Assembly (NCBI GenBank): GCA_947625565.1
Contig: CANQOU010000003.1
Location: 1-28,686, forward strand
Direction: 5' to 3'
Length of the DNA stretch: 28,686 bases
Source: an uncultured Clostridia bacterium
GTDB taxonomy: Bacteria > Bacillota > Clostridia > TANB77 > CAG-508
The position numbers were made by a program, and so were the translations under genes. The stretch's first letter is position 1, and each line of letters opens with the position of its first letter. Shown here piece after piece: positions 21,925-28,686 of this stretch. The notes under the pieces are model-generated. The model searched no databases and was not told the origin of the DNA. It saw only the letters and a program-made list of their open reading frames with translations.

Positions 21925-24093
21925 CTATTTTCTTGCAAATTTTCTTTCTATATCATATTGACTCATTTTTATTGCAGTTGGTCTACCATGTGGACAGCTA
22001 AATGGATTAGGTAATTCTAATAGTCTATCCATTAAACTTTGTATTTCCTCTATTGATAATGCCATGTTAGCTTTTACTGCTGCTTTACAAGCAACTGTTG
22101 CAATAAATTTTTCTTCTTTTTCTTGTTTTGCTGTCCTTGCTACTGTATTGATTGCATCTAATGTTTCAAGGAATAATTCTCTTGTGTCTAAATCTACACA
22201 AATTGTTGGTACTCCTGTTAATTTTATTGTATTTTCTCCAAATTCTTCTAGTTCAAATCCTGCTTGTTGGAACATTTTCCAGTTATCTTTTGCAATGTCC
22301 ATTTCTTTGTGTGTTAGTGTAATTACATCTGGTAATAATAGCATTTGCGAGTCTTTTGATGTGTTATTGTAATAATTTTCTTTTACTTTTTCATATAATA
22401 TTCTTTCATGTGCTGCATGCTGGTCTATAATATACATTTCTTGTTTCATTTCGATTATAATATATGTATTAAATGCAATTCCAATTACTTTGTATGGTTC
22501 TTTCTTGTATTCTTCTATATCATCAAATACAGAAATATTGTCATTTATAATATCTATTTCTTCATTCTTTTGTTTCTGTGGTTGTTCTTCTTTTATTGTT
22601 TTACCAAATAGTTTTTCATACATTGTATGAAAGTCCTGATTTTCTTCTACGTTATTTGCTTCTTCTTTATTTTGTGTATCTTGATTTGTTAAATTCTCCT
22701 CTATTTTTTTTTCTTGTGTTTCTCTATTTTCTTCATTTTGCTCTTCTTCAATTTTTTTATTATTTTGTCCTACAATATCATGTAAACGATTTGGTACATT
22801 TTTTAATTGAATAAGTTTATCAAAAATTGAAGGTTCTTGACTTATATCTTTAGAAACTTCTTTTTGTGTTCCCAGTTGTATTACTTGTGTTTTTTCTAAA
22901 TCTTCACTCGTCTTAGTTTCTTCTTCTTTATTTTCTTTAGTTTGTTCTTCTGGTTGTTCTGATGATTCTTGGTTGTCTGTACTTTCTTTGACTTTATCTG
23001 TGTTTACTTCTTGTACATTTGTTTTTATTTCACTTTCTTGCTGTGTATATTTTTCGATTTCTTGCTCATCAGTCTTTCTTAATCCAAATAAGCCTTGATT
23101 ATCTCCATTTTTTAATAATGTATCTTTAATAGCATGAAAGATGGCTTGAAAAATTTTGCTTTCTTCTTCAAATCTTACTTCTAGTTTTGCTGGATGTACA
23201 TTAACATCTACTTTTGATGGATTTATATTTATATTTAAAACAACAAAACCAAATTTTCCTAGTGGTATCATTCCTTTGTATGCTTGTTCTGTTGCAGATG
23301 ATAATGTTTTATCTTTTATATATCTTTTATTTACAAAAAATATTTGATTTGTTCTGTTAGACCTTGCAATTTCAGGTTTGCCTACAGTTCCATCAATCTG
23401 AATGTCCTCATATGTATAAGATACTGGTATGCAATTTTCAGCTACTGTTTTTCCATATATGCTATAAATTACATTTTTTATATCTCCGCTTCCATTTGTT
23501 TGTATCACTGTTTTTCCTGTATTGACTAATTTAAATGAGATTTCCGGATGTATTAAAGCTGCTCTAGTAATTATATCTTCTATGTATCCTGATTCTGTGT
23601 AATCTTTTTTTAGAAATTTATATCTTACAGGTGTATTAAAAAATAGGTTCTTTACTGTTATTGTTGTTCCTGTTGAAGCACCTGCCACTTCTTTTTCTAA
23701 AACATTTCCTGCTTCTACTATAATTCTATAACCTGTGTCTTGCTCTTCAGTTTTTGATATTAACTCTACATTACTAATAGCTGCAATACTTGCTAAAGCT
23801 TCTCCACGGAATCCCATAGATGTAACTGTATTTAAGTCCTCAGCTGAACGAATTTTACTTGTTGCGTGTCTTTCAAATGCTATCTCTAAATCATCTTGTG
23901 CAATTCCTTTTCCATTGTCTGTGACTTTTATATATGAGATTCCTCCATTTTTTATTTCAACTGTAATATTGGTTGCACCTGCATCAATAGAATTTTCTAT
24001 CATTTCTTTAATTACAGATGCTGGTCTTTCAATAACTTCTCCTGCTGCAATTTGATTTATTGTAAGTTCATCCAATAAAACAATCTTTCCCAT
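21925..24093 (-). CDS. mutL: DNA mismatch repair protein MutL (endonuclease-competent type)
   Basis: A 722-aa protein. The GHKL ATPase domain (1 to about 330) shows catalytic Glu30 and Mg-binding Asn34 (KEMIENSIDAGA), DNGKGI and GFRGEALASI. A long Glu/Gln/Asn/Thr-rich linker spans about 340-530. The C-terminal domain carries the DQHAAHERILYE nuclease motif (DQHAxxExxxxE), ACKAAVKAN and CPHGRPT, so it should nick DNA itself, as in most bacteria lacking MutH. No mutS lies in the window, although mutS often precedes mutL. The ATG at 24093 directly follows the secF stop. Confidence 0.96.
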   Translation of the reverse strand: MGKIVLLDELTINQIAAGEVIERPASVIKEMIENSIDAGATNITVEIKNGGISYIKVTDNGKGIAQDDLEIAFERHATSKIRSAEDLNTVTSMGFRGEALASIAAISNVELISKTEEQDTGYRIIVEAGNVLEKEVAGASTGTTITVKNLFFNTPVRYKFLKKDYTESGYIEDIITRAALIHPEISFKLVNTGKTVIQTNGSGDIKNVIYSIYGKTVAENCIPVSYTYEDIQIDGTVGKPEIARSNRTNQIFFVNKRYIKDKTLSSATEQAYKGMIPLGKFGFVVLNININPSKVDVNVHPAKLEVRFEEESKIFQAIFHAIKDTLLKNGDNQGLFGLRKTDEQEIEKYTQQESEIKTNVQEVNTDKVKESTDNQESSEQPEEQTKENKEEETKTSEDLEKTQVIQLGTQKEVSKDISQEPSIFDKLIQLKNVPNRLHDIVGQNNKKIEEEQNEENRETQEKKIEENLTNQDTQNKEEANNVEENQDFHTMYEKLFGKTIKEEQPQKQKNEEIDIINDNISVFDDIEEYKKEPYKVIGIAFNTYIIIEMKQEMYIIDQHAAHERILYEKVKENYYNNTSKDSQMLLLPDVITLTHKEMDIAKDNWKMFQQAGFELEEFGENTIKLTGVPTICVDLDTRELFLETLDAINTVARTAKQEKEEKFIATVACKAAVKANMALSIEEIQSLMDRLLELPNPFSCPHGRPTAIKMSQYDIERKFARK

Positions 24094-24768
24094 TTATTTT
24101 TCCTCCGATTTACTTTTTTCTTCTTCTTTTTCTTTGTCTTGTACATATTTCTCTAATCTTGCTGTACAAAATGTAGTTGATAAGATATATGTTGAAAGTA
24201 TCATTGGTATTGTTAATTTACCAATAGGTATTCTTGTTATTGCAAGTATACTAAATAGTAATGCTTGTCCAAGAATAATTGCAATAATTGTTTCTAATAA
24301 TATTTCTACACTAGTTTTTCTTATATATCTAATACCTATATATACTAGTATAAGAATTGTTGCTATTACTAATGGCATTATACAAGGTTTAATTATATCT
24401 CTTAAATGTGTATGTGGAACATCTATTATTTCACTTGCTTTTGCATCTAATTCTAAACCATATTTTTCATTGATTTTTGTTACTATATTGTCTCTTTGTT
24501 CTTCTGTCATATCTTGTGCAAAAATACTAACACTTTCTTTATATATTTCTACTGTTTGAACACATGAGTTTTTTCCTACTATTTCCTCAGTTATTGCTTC
24601 TATGTCTTTTACTTCAAATTGTTTTCCTATATCTACTTCTATTCTTTTACCACCATCATATAGTAAATCAAAATTGAATCCTTTAACTATTGCTATAATA
24701 ACTCCTACAATTATGATGGCAATAGCAATTAGAATCATAATAAGTGCTCTTTTTTTTGTTTTATCCAT
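24094..24768 (-). CDS. secF: SecF-like protein-export subunit, short form
   Basis: A 224-aa protein. The first membrane helix (about 9-28) is followed by the SecF signature FDLLYDGGKRIEVDIG, an extracytoplasmic domain (about 35-125) and three further helices (about 130-148, 155-175, 183-200). It ends in a charged Lys/Glu tail. Typical SecF is near 300 aa with six helices, so the last pair appears to be missing, with no sign of a frame break: the stop abuts mutL. It follows secD after 13 nt. Paired assignment with SecD is firm; the completeness of the export function is uncertain. Confidence 0.78.
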   Translation of the reverse strand: MDKTKKRALIMILIAIAIIIVGVIIAIVKGFNFDLLYDGGKRIEVDIGKQFEVKDIEAITEEIVGKNSCVQTVEIYKESVSIFAQDMTEEQRDNIVTKINEKYGLELDAKASEIIDVPHTHLRDIIKPCIMPLVIATILILVYIGIRYIRKTSVEILLETIIAIILGQALLFSILAITRIPIGKLTIPMILSTYILSTTFCTARLEKYVQDKEKEEEKSKSEEK

Positions 24769-24781
24769 TTTTATATCCTCC

Positions 24782-26215
24782 TTATTCTTTATTTTCCAAT
24801 ATGCTTAATACAGGTGCTGTAACTAGATAGTTATAAACTAATGTCAATATAACTCCCCAAAATAATGTCATTCCAAAACTAGCAATTGGAATCCAATCCA
24901 TAAAGCAGAATATAATACTACATATTGCTATTGGTATTGCTTTAAAGAAAAATGTTACGAATTCATTTTTTTCTTTTTTCTTCAATATTTTTATTAAAAT
25001 TAGATAATTTATTACTAATGCAATTACTCCTGCAAAGATTGTTCCTAATGATATAACAACATTAGCATAACGAATTAGTAATAATAGTGTTGATACAAAT
25101 CCGATAAATGAAAAACTTGCTAAAAGTCCATGTAATTTGTATTTTATAATTAAATACATTAGTGCAATAGCTGTAATTCCTGCAATTCCAATTATTGCAT
25201 ATAATATTTCTTGATTTGTTATTTCTGAATAAATAAATTCATTTCCAGAAACTTCATAATCCATTGGTAGTTTTCCATTATTTAGGATTGTAGCATATGA
25301 TAATGCTTTTTCTGCATATTCATTGATTGTTTTAGCATCACTTGAAGCACTTCCTACTGTTAGTTGCATTTTTCCTGTATGAATTGGCTCATCAAATGAT
25401 GTAGTCATAATTGTTTGGTCATTTATTTTCATTGTTATTTCTTTTTGTTTTGTTTCTTCATCAGTTTCTTCAGTTTCTGCTTCTTCAGCAGTATCAGTTT
25501 CTTCTGTCTCTGAAGCTTCTTCGCTTTCTTCTGATTCTGAAGTTTCTTCAGTTGCTGTTTCTTCTTCACTTTCTTCAACTGTTTTATATGTATTTGTAAT
25601 TTCTTCTAATTTTGCTCTTCCTTCAGAATTTAATTCAATTTGTAAGCATACACTTGTCCCATTTGTTTCAGAGATATATCCTACTTTTGCTTCTTTTATA
25701 TATTGGTTATCTAATAAAACTTCTTCTGTTTCACTATCTGAAATTTCAAAGTTTCCTGTTGTATAAAGGTCACTAATTATTGAGTTTGTAGAATTATTTT
25801 CTTCTATCTCAATTTTTATTTCTCCTGATTGCTCATTTAATGCAATATTGTAATCATCTAGTCCTAGTTGTTCTAATCTTTTTATAATAATTTCCTCTGT
25901 TTGTTTGAAATTTTCTAATGTTAGTTTTTCTGCATTTTTATTAACTTCTTCTTTTGTATATCCCTTTTCTTTAATTTCTTCATCTGTTAATTCTTCCTCA
26001 ATTTCATTTCCTTCTGCATCTTTTATTTTTGTTTCTATCTCTTCTTCTGGTTTTATTGCAATTATTCTTGCTCCTTTTAAGTCCATTGCATAGTCATAGT
26101 CTTTAACTATATTTTCCATTCTATTTTGTTTTTGAACATAAATTCCTATAAAACCTATCATGCTAACTAATATTATTGTTAAGATTATTGTTAAAATTTT
26201 AATTGCTTTTTTCAT
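24782..26215 (-). CDS. secD: SecD-like protein-export subunit with Glu-rich insertion
   Basis: A 477-aa partner of SecYEG that uses the proton or sodium gradient to finish export. It has an N-terminal helix, the first periplasmic domain (DYAMDLKGARIIAI onward, with LTLENFKQTEEIIIKRLEQLGLDDYNI), then a 45-residue Glu/Ser/Thr tract (about 214-259), then the P1 base and five membrane helices from about 330. The tract interrupts the region where SecD normally has its head domain. An ATG at 26224 abuts the AGAGAGG site, so the ATG at 26215, 9 nt away, is preferred. Confidence 0.85.
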   Translation of the reverse strand: MKKAIKILTIILTIILVSMIGFIGIYVQKQNRMENIVKDYDYAMDLKGARIIAIKPEEEIETKIKDAEGNEIEEELTDEEIKEKGYTKEEVNKNAEKLTLENFKQTEEIIIKRLEQLGLDDYNIALNEQSGEIKIEIEENNSTNSIISDLYTTGNFEISDSETEEVLLDNQYIKEAKVGYISETNGTSVCLQIELNSEGRAKLEEITNTYKTVEESEEETATEETSESEESEEASETEETDTAEEAETEETDEETKQKEITMKINDQTIMTTSFDEPIHTGKMQLTVGSASSDAKTINEYAEKALSYATILNNGKLPMDYEVSGNEFIYSEITNQEILYAIIGIAGITAIALMYLIIKYKLHGLLASFSFIGFVSTLLLLIRYANVVISLGTIFAGVIALVINYLILIKILKKKEKNEFVTFFFKAIPIAICSIIFCFMDWIPIASFGMTLFWGVILTLVYNYLVTAPVLSILENKE

Positions 26216-26230
26216 TTTTTTCATCCTCTC

Positions 26231-26890
26231 TTATAATAATTTTGTATCATTGATTACTAATGAAAACCATATTTTTAAATATTTTGCAGCATATTTGCTC
26301 ATCATAGTTCTATCCATAAAAATTTCAAAATAGTCTAATACTGGGCAAATCTCTGTATCTATTTTTAAGTCTAATGTTATTATACGTTTTTCAGCATCCA
26401 AAGTTAAGCTAGACTTAGTAACTGCATAGTTTACACGGTCATGAATATCAAATGTTCCTAAATTTGGATTGCATACTCTATCTCTGTGTGCATCTGATTT
26501 ATCTGCTAAAATAATAGCTGCAGATATATCACTAACTGCTGTTCCTGTTTCTTCATCATGATTTCCTATTGCCATCATTATTTCAGCTCTTTCTTCAACA
26601 GGCATTCCCATATTTTTTAAAATTTCATATGCAAGAATTGCTCCACTATGTGCATGGTCAACTCTATTTACACAATTACCAATGTCGTGTAAATATCCTG
26701 CTATTCTAGCTAATTCGATTGTTCGTTCTGGGTATTCTAACTTTTGCAAAATATCTCCTGCTCTTTTTGATACAATTGAAATATGTCTATGTCCATGTTC
26801 TGTGTATCCTAAAGCATTTAATTGTTTTTGTGCTCCTTTAATTAGAGCATTAACTTCTTCATTTTGGCATACATCTTTTAAAGTAATCAT
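26231..26890 (-). CDS. HD-domain phosphohydrolase
   Basis: A 219-aa metal-dependent phosphohydrolase. HD-superfamily residues are visible: His32/34/36 (EHGHRH), the His68-Asp69 pair (YLHDIG), His111 (NHDEE) and Asp130 (LADKSDAH). The length and the C-terminal strand segment (KRIITLDLKID) match a clostridial family commonly encoded just upstream of secD. Substrate, possibly a nucleotide or cyclic nucleotide, is unknown. AGGAGG precedes the ATG at 26890. First gene of the seven-gene HD-secD-secF-mutL-membrane protein-miaA-HlyD-like operon. Confidence 0.85.
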   Translation of the reverse strand: MITLKDVCQNEEVNALIKGAQKQLNALGYTEHGHRHISIVSKRAGDILQKLEYPERTIELARIAGYLHDIGNCVNRVDHAHSGAILAYEILKNMGMPVEERAEIMMAIGNHDEETGTAVSDISAAIILADKSDAHRDRVCNPNLGTFDIHDRVNYAVTKSSLTLDAEKRIITLDLKIDTEICPVLDYFEIFMDRTMMSKYAAKYLKIWFSLVINDTKLL

Positions 26891-26915
26891 TTTTTCCTCC
26901 TTATAATCTCTTTAG

Positions 26916-26944
26916 ATTTTATATTAAATTTTAAAAAATATCAA
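26916..26944 (-). promoter_or_regulatory. Promoter of the HD-secDF-mutL-miaA operon
   Basis: TTGATA (26944-26939), 17 bp, TAAAAT (26921-26916) on the minus strand, 25 nt upstream of the HD gene start. The remainder of the 276-nt intergenic region up to 27049 is AT-rich and shows nothing else. Confidence 0.65.
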
Positions 26945-27049
26945 CTATTTTTATTGTTTTTTTACATTTAATTCTCATTTGATATTATATACAAATTTTA
27001 ATAATGCAAACCCAAAAACTCATTTTTATCTTTATATTTGGCCTAAAAC

Positions 27050-27078
27050 TTGTATTTTTTCCTAAAATATGGTATTAT
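27050..27078 (+). promoter_or_regulatory. Promoter of the plus-strand cassette gene
   Basis: TTGTAT (27050-27055), 17 bp, TATTAT (27073-27078), leaving a leader of about 80 nt before the ATG at 27167. Confidence 0.6.
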
Positions 27079-27100
27079 ATATGTATACGAAAGTATGAAT

Positions 27101-27123
27101 GTATTTGCTGTCAGGTCAAATAC
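27101..27123 (+). repeat. Inverted repeat in the leader of the cassette gene
   Basis: GTATTTG (27101-27107) and CAAATAC (27117-27123) are perfect 7-bp arms around a 9-nt loop in the 5' leader, about 20 nt past the -10. It could be an operator or an RNA hairpin. No T-run follows. Confidence 0.45.
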
Positions 27124-27166
27124 AAAGTGTAACTGTTAATTAGCAACACAATGAAAGGAAAAAGTT

Positions 27167-27505
27167 ATGGTAAGAAAGTTAACAGAACGGGATTATATAA
27201 TCTCGTACAAGGAAAACGAGCAAGAAAAAACTGGTTATTTTACAGCTGATTTGCAAAATGCTGTTGGTATATTGGTTGTTTCTTCTCCTGATACCCATTC
27301 ACTATTTTTTCTCCGTAAAAAAGACCGGGCTTTGCAACCTATAATTTTACAGGATTGCACAGATACAAAAAGTGGAGAAAAACTTCAGATGCCTGTTGTA
27401 TGTTGCTATGACCCTGTCAGAAGACTTGTAAAAGGTGTTCCTGACTGGTTACGTTTAATTACATATAACTTACAGGCAGATTGCACATATTTTTCCTTTA
27501 CCTGA
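27167..27505 (+). CDS. Unknown 112-aa protein in a foreign-looking cassette
   Basis: I do not recognise this protein. It has a mixed alpha/beta look (ERDYIISYKENEQEKTGYF, then NAVGILVVSSPDTHSLFFLRK), a central QMPVVCCYDPVRR and an aromatic end (YNLQADCTYFSFT), with four cysteines and no signal peptide. Its codons differ from the neighbours: two CGG and two CGT arginines plus CTC, TCG, GTC and several CAG, in an otherwise very AT-biased region. It is transcribed against almost everything else, from its own promoter to its own GC-rich terminator, like a recently acquired single-gene cassette. AAAGGA precedes the ATG. Both CGG codons are followed by G and the frame is intact. Confidence 0.72.
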   Translation: MVRKLTERDYIISYKENEQEKTGYFTADLQNAVGILVVSSPDTHSLFFLRKKDRALQPIILQDCTDTKSGEKLQMPVVCCYDPVRRLVKGVPDWLRLITYNLQADCTYFSFT

Positions 27506-27511
27506 CAAAGA

Positions 27512-27533
27512 AGCCAGCTACACGCTGGCTTTT
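27512..27533 (+). terminator. Rho-independent terminator of the cassette gene
   Basis: AGCCAGC (27512-27518) pairs with GCTGGCT (27524-27530) around TACAC and is followed by TTTCTTTTT. It is the most GC-rich hairpin in the window and starts 6 nt after the stop codon. Confidence 0.88.
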
Positions 27534-27554
27534 CTTTTTGATAATTTTTATATT

Positions 27555-28607
27555 TTAATTTAAATTCAACTTTAAATATTTATCTGTAAATTCTTGCAAT
27601 TCTTTTGTTTTACCTTTTAGTCTATCTATCAACTTATTTGCTTCTTCATAAGCATTCTTGTATTCTGCTTCTGTTATTTCTAGTCTATCTAAAGCATCTT
27701 TTAATTCGTTTTCATCTAGTAAAAATATTTCCCCTATTGGTGTTACAACAACATCTAAATATAAATCATCTTCATATGGTATTCCATTTTCTTTATTTAT
27801 CTCTCTTGCTATATCAAAATACCATTCTATTATTTTACAGTTTTCATCATAAATAGCTGTTAGTTTTACCTTTGCATTATAGTCATAAAATTCTAGCCAT
27901 TTGTAGTTATTATCTAATATACATTTTCCTCTAGGTATAATCATTTTATTTTTAACATCAATAAAATTATAAAAATATATGTCTCCTGAAAAATTTTTTT
28001 CTTCTATGGACATTACTTTTTGATTTACTTTTTCTACTTTATTTCTAACAAATTTATCAGCATATCTTTTTTTAAGACTTATCCAATATCTTTGAGTTAT
28101 TTCCACATTTTCTATTTCAATTTCATTTTCTAATACTCCACCATTTGCAATTATACTTTTTCTTGAACCTATATTTTCTTTATCGCAAGTCATTAAAACT
28201 CTATCTATTTTTAATTTTTTGCATTCTTCTAATGCTAATCTAATCATTTCTGTCGCATATCCTTTTTTTCTTTCTGTTGGTCTAACTCCATCTCCTATGT
28301 GTCCATATCTTTCTAATAGCTTTTGGTTTAATTTGTGCCTTATTTGCAACATTCCTATGACTTTATTGTCTGATTTTCTAACTCCTAAAAATAGCGTGGA
28401 TGGTGTTTTACCTTCTTCTATTGTTTCTTCTGATACATCCTTTTTAATTTTGTCTAGCCACTTGTCAACATTTTTTATTCTATCTAGTCCTCCATCACCT
28501 GCTAAGTCAAATTCTCCATTTTTGAAGTGTTCTTCTAAATATTCTTCTATTTGATTTTTATATTCTTCAGTTGGAAATACTAATTTTAGTTCTCCTTTTG
28601 CATTCAT
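27555..28607 (-). CDS. GNAT acetyltransferase fused to a DUF402 domain
   Basis: A 350-aa two-domain protein. Residues 1 to about 178 are a GNAT domain: FLGVRKSDNKVIGMLQIRH, the acetyl-CoA loop region GDGVRPTERKKGYATEMIRLAL (RxxGYA at about 115-122), and MTCDKENIGSRKSIIANGG. Residues about 205-335 match DUF402, the fold of nucleoside di/triphosphatases such as staphylococcal Ntdp: YKWLEFYDY, a basic/acidic core IEWYFDIARE, IPYEDDLYLDVVV, and the closing EIFLLDENEL and ITEAEYKNAYEEAN. The combination suggests linked acetylation and phosphate hydrolysis, but the substrate is unknown. AGGAGG precedes the ATG at 28607. It converges on the cassette gene. Confidence 0.8.
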   Translation of the reverse strand: MNAKGELKLVFPTEEYKNQIEEYLEEHFKNGEFDLAGDGGLDRIKNVDKWLDKIKKDVSEETIEEGKTPSTLFLGVRKSDNKVIGMLQIRHKLNQKLLERYGHIGDGVRPTERKKGYATEMIRLALEECKKLKIDRVLMTCDKENIGSRKSIIANGGVLENEIEIENVEITQRYWISLKKRYADKFVRNKVEKVNQKVMSIEEKNFSGDIYFYNFIDVKNKMIIPRGKCILDNNYKWLEFYDYNAKVKLTAIYDENCKIIEWYFDIAREINKENGIPYEDDLYLDVVVTPIGEIFLLDENELKDALDRLEITEAEYKNAYEEANKLIDRLKGKTKELQEFTDKYLKLNLN

Positions 28608-28630
28608 TTTGTTACCTCCTTGTATAATAA

Positions 28631-28657
28631 TGTTAAGTTAAGAAAAATAACTTAACA
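28631..28657. repeat. Perfect 10-bp inverted repeat upstream of the GNAT-DUF402 gene
   Basis: TGTTAAGTTA and TAACTTAACA flank a 7-nt A-rich loop. On the plus strand it is followed after a few bases by a T-run. On the minus strand it sits 24 nt before the start at 28607. It may be the terminator of a gene beyond the window edge or an operator. Confidence 0.5.
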
Positions 28658-28686
28658 TTTATTTTTTTCTATGAGTTTTTTCATAA

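Noticed and set aside
25440..25600. Tandem repeat or satellite in the GA/TC-rich stretch
   Set aside because: It encodes the Glu/Ser/Thr tract of SecD; there is no regular period and the frame is maintained.
28608..28686. Start of another gene at the right edge
   Set aside because: Only an inverted repeat and AT-rich sequence are visible; no coding frame can be supported.

Overview
The window is very AT-rich and almost every gene lies on the minus strand in tightly packed operons. Clean AGGAGG-type ribosome binding sites, a SepF/DivIVA division pair, an NifU-like scaffold next to a GGGtGRT protein, and a bacterial FtsK/MutL/SecDF/MiaA gene set point to a low-GC Firmicute, most likely an uncultured gut-type member of the Clostridia. 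I see no rRNA, tRNA, CRISPR array, transposase or integrase. No gene-free stretch exceeds 300 bases.

Layout from left to right. (1) 1-5394: a minus-strand glycolytic operon pgk-tpiA-gpmI that runs on into a YezG-like immunity protein, an NifU-like scaffold, a DNPH1-like nucleotide hydrolase and the start of a GGGtGRT gene. (2) 5500-7980: three genes between pgk and gap: a large surface-anchored protein, an XRE regulator and an unknown small protein. (3) 8194-9198: gap, with its own promoter and terminator. A 50-bp terminator/promoter module is duplicated (44/50 identical) upstream of pgk and upstream of gap. (4) 9318-18074: an operon rsmD, coiled-coil protein, ftsK, unknown 537-aa protein, beta-CASP metallo-beta-lactamase RNase, GH15 glucosidase. 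(5) 18183-19217: sepF-divIVA. (6) 19271-26944: HD hydrolase, secD, secF, mutL, small membrane protein, miaA, HlyD-like protein. (7) 27050-27533: a self-contained plus-strand cassette of foreign-looking composition. (8) 27555-28607: a GNAT-DUF402 fusion.

The main observation concerns translation. Four otherwise intact genes have one break in their reading frame. In three of them (ftsK, the GH15 gene, the 537-aa gene) the downstream part lies in the +1 frame, and the overlap contains an in-frame CGG codon followed by A. By eye I find no other in-frame CGG codon in any minus-strand gene of the window. CGG occurs out of frame in those genes about 14 times, eight of them as CGGA, and breaks nothing. 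This fits CGGA being read as one residue, either as a four-base arginine codon or by skipping C and reading GGA. It does not fit random damage or a motif-linked sequencing error. The fourth break, in gpmI, is a -1 shift exactly at A AAA AAG, the dnaX-type slippery heptamer. It may be recoding or a homopolymer deletion. The only CGG codons read normally (both followed by G) are in the foreign-looking cassette at 27167.
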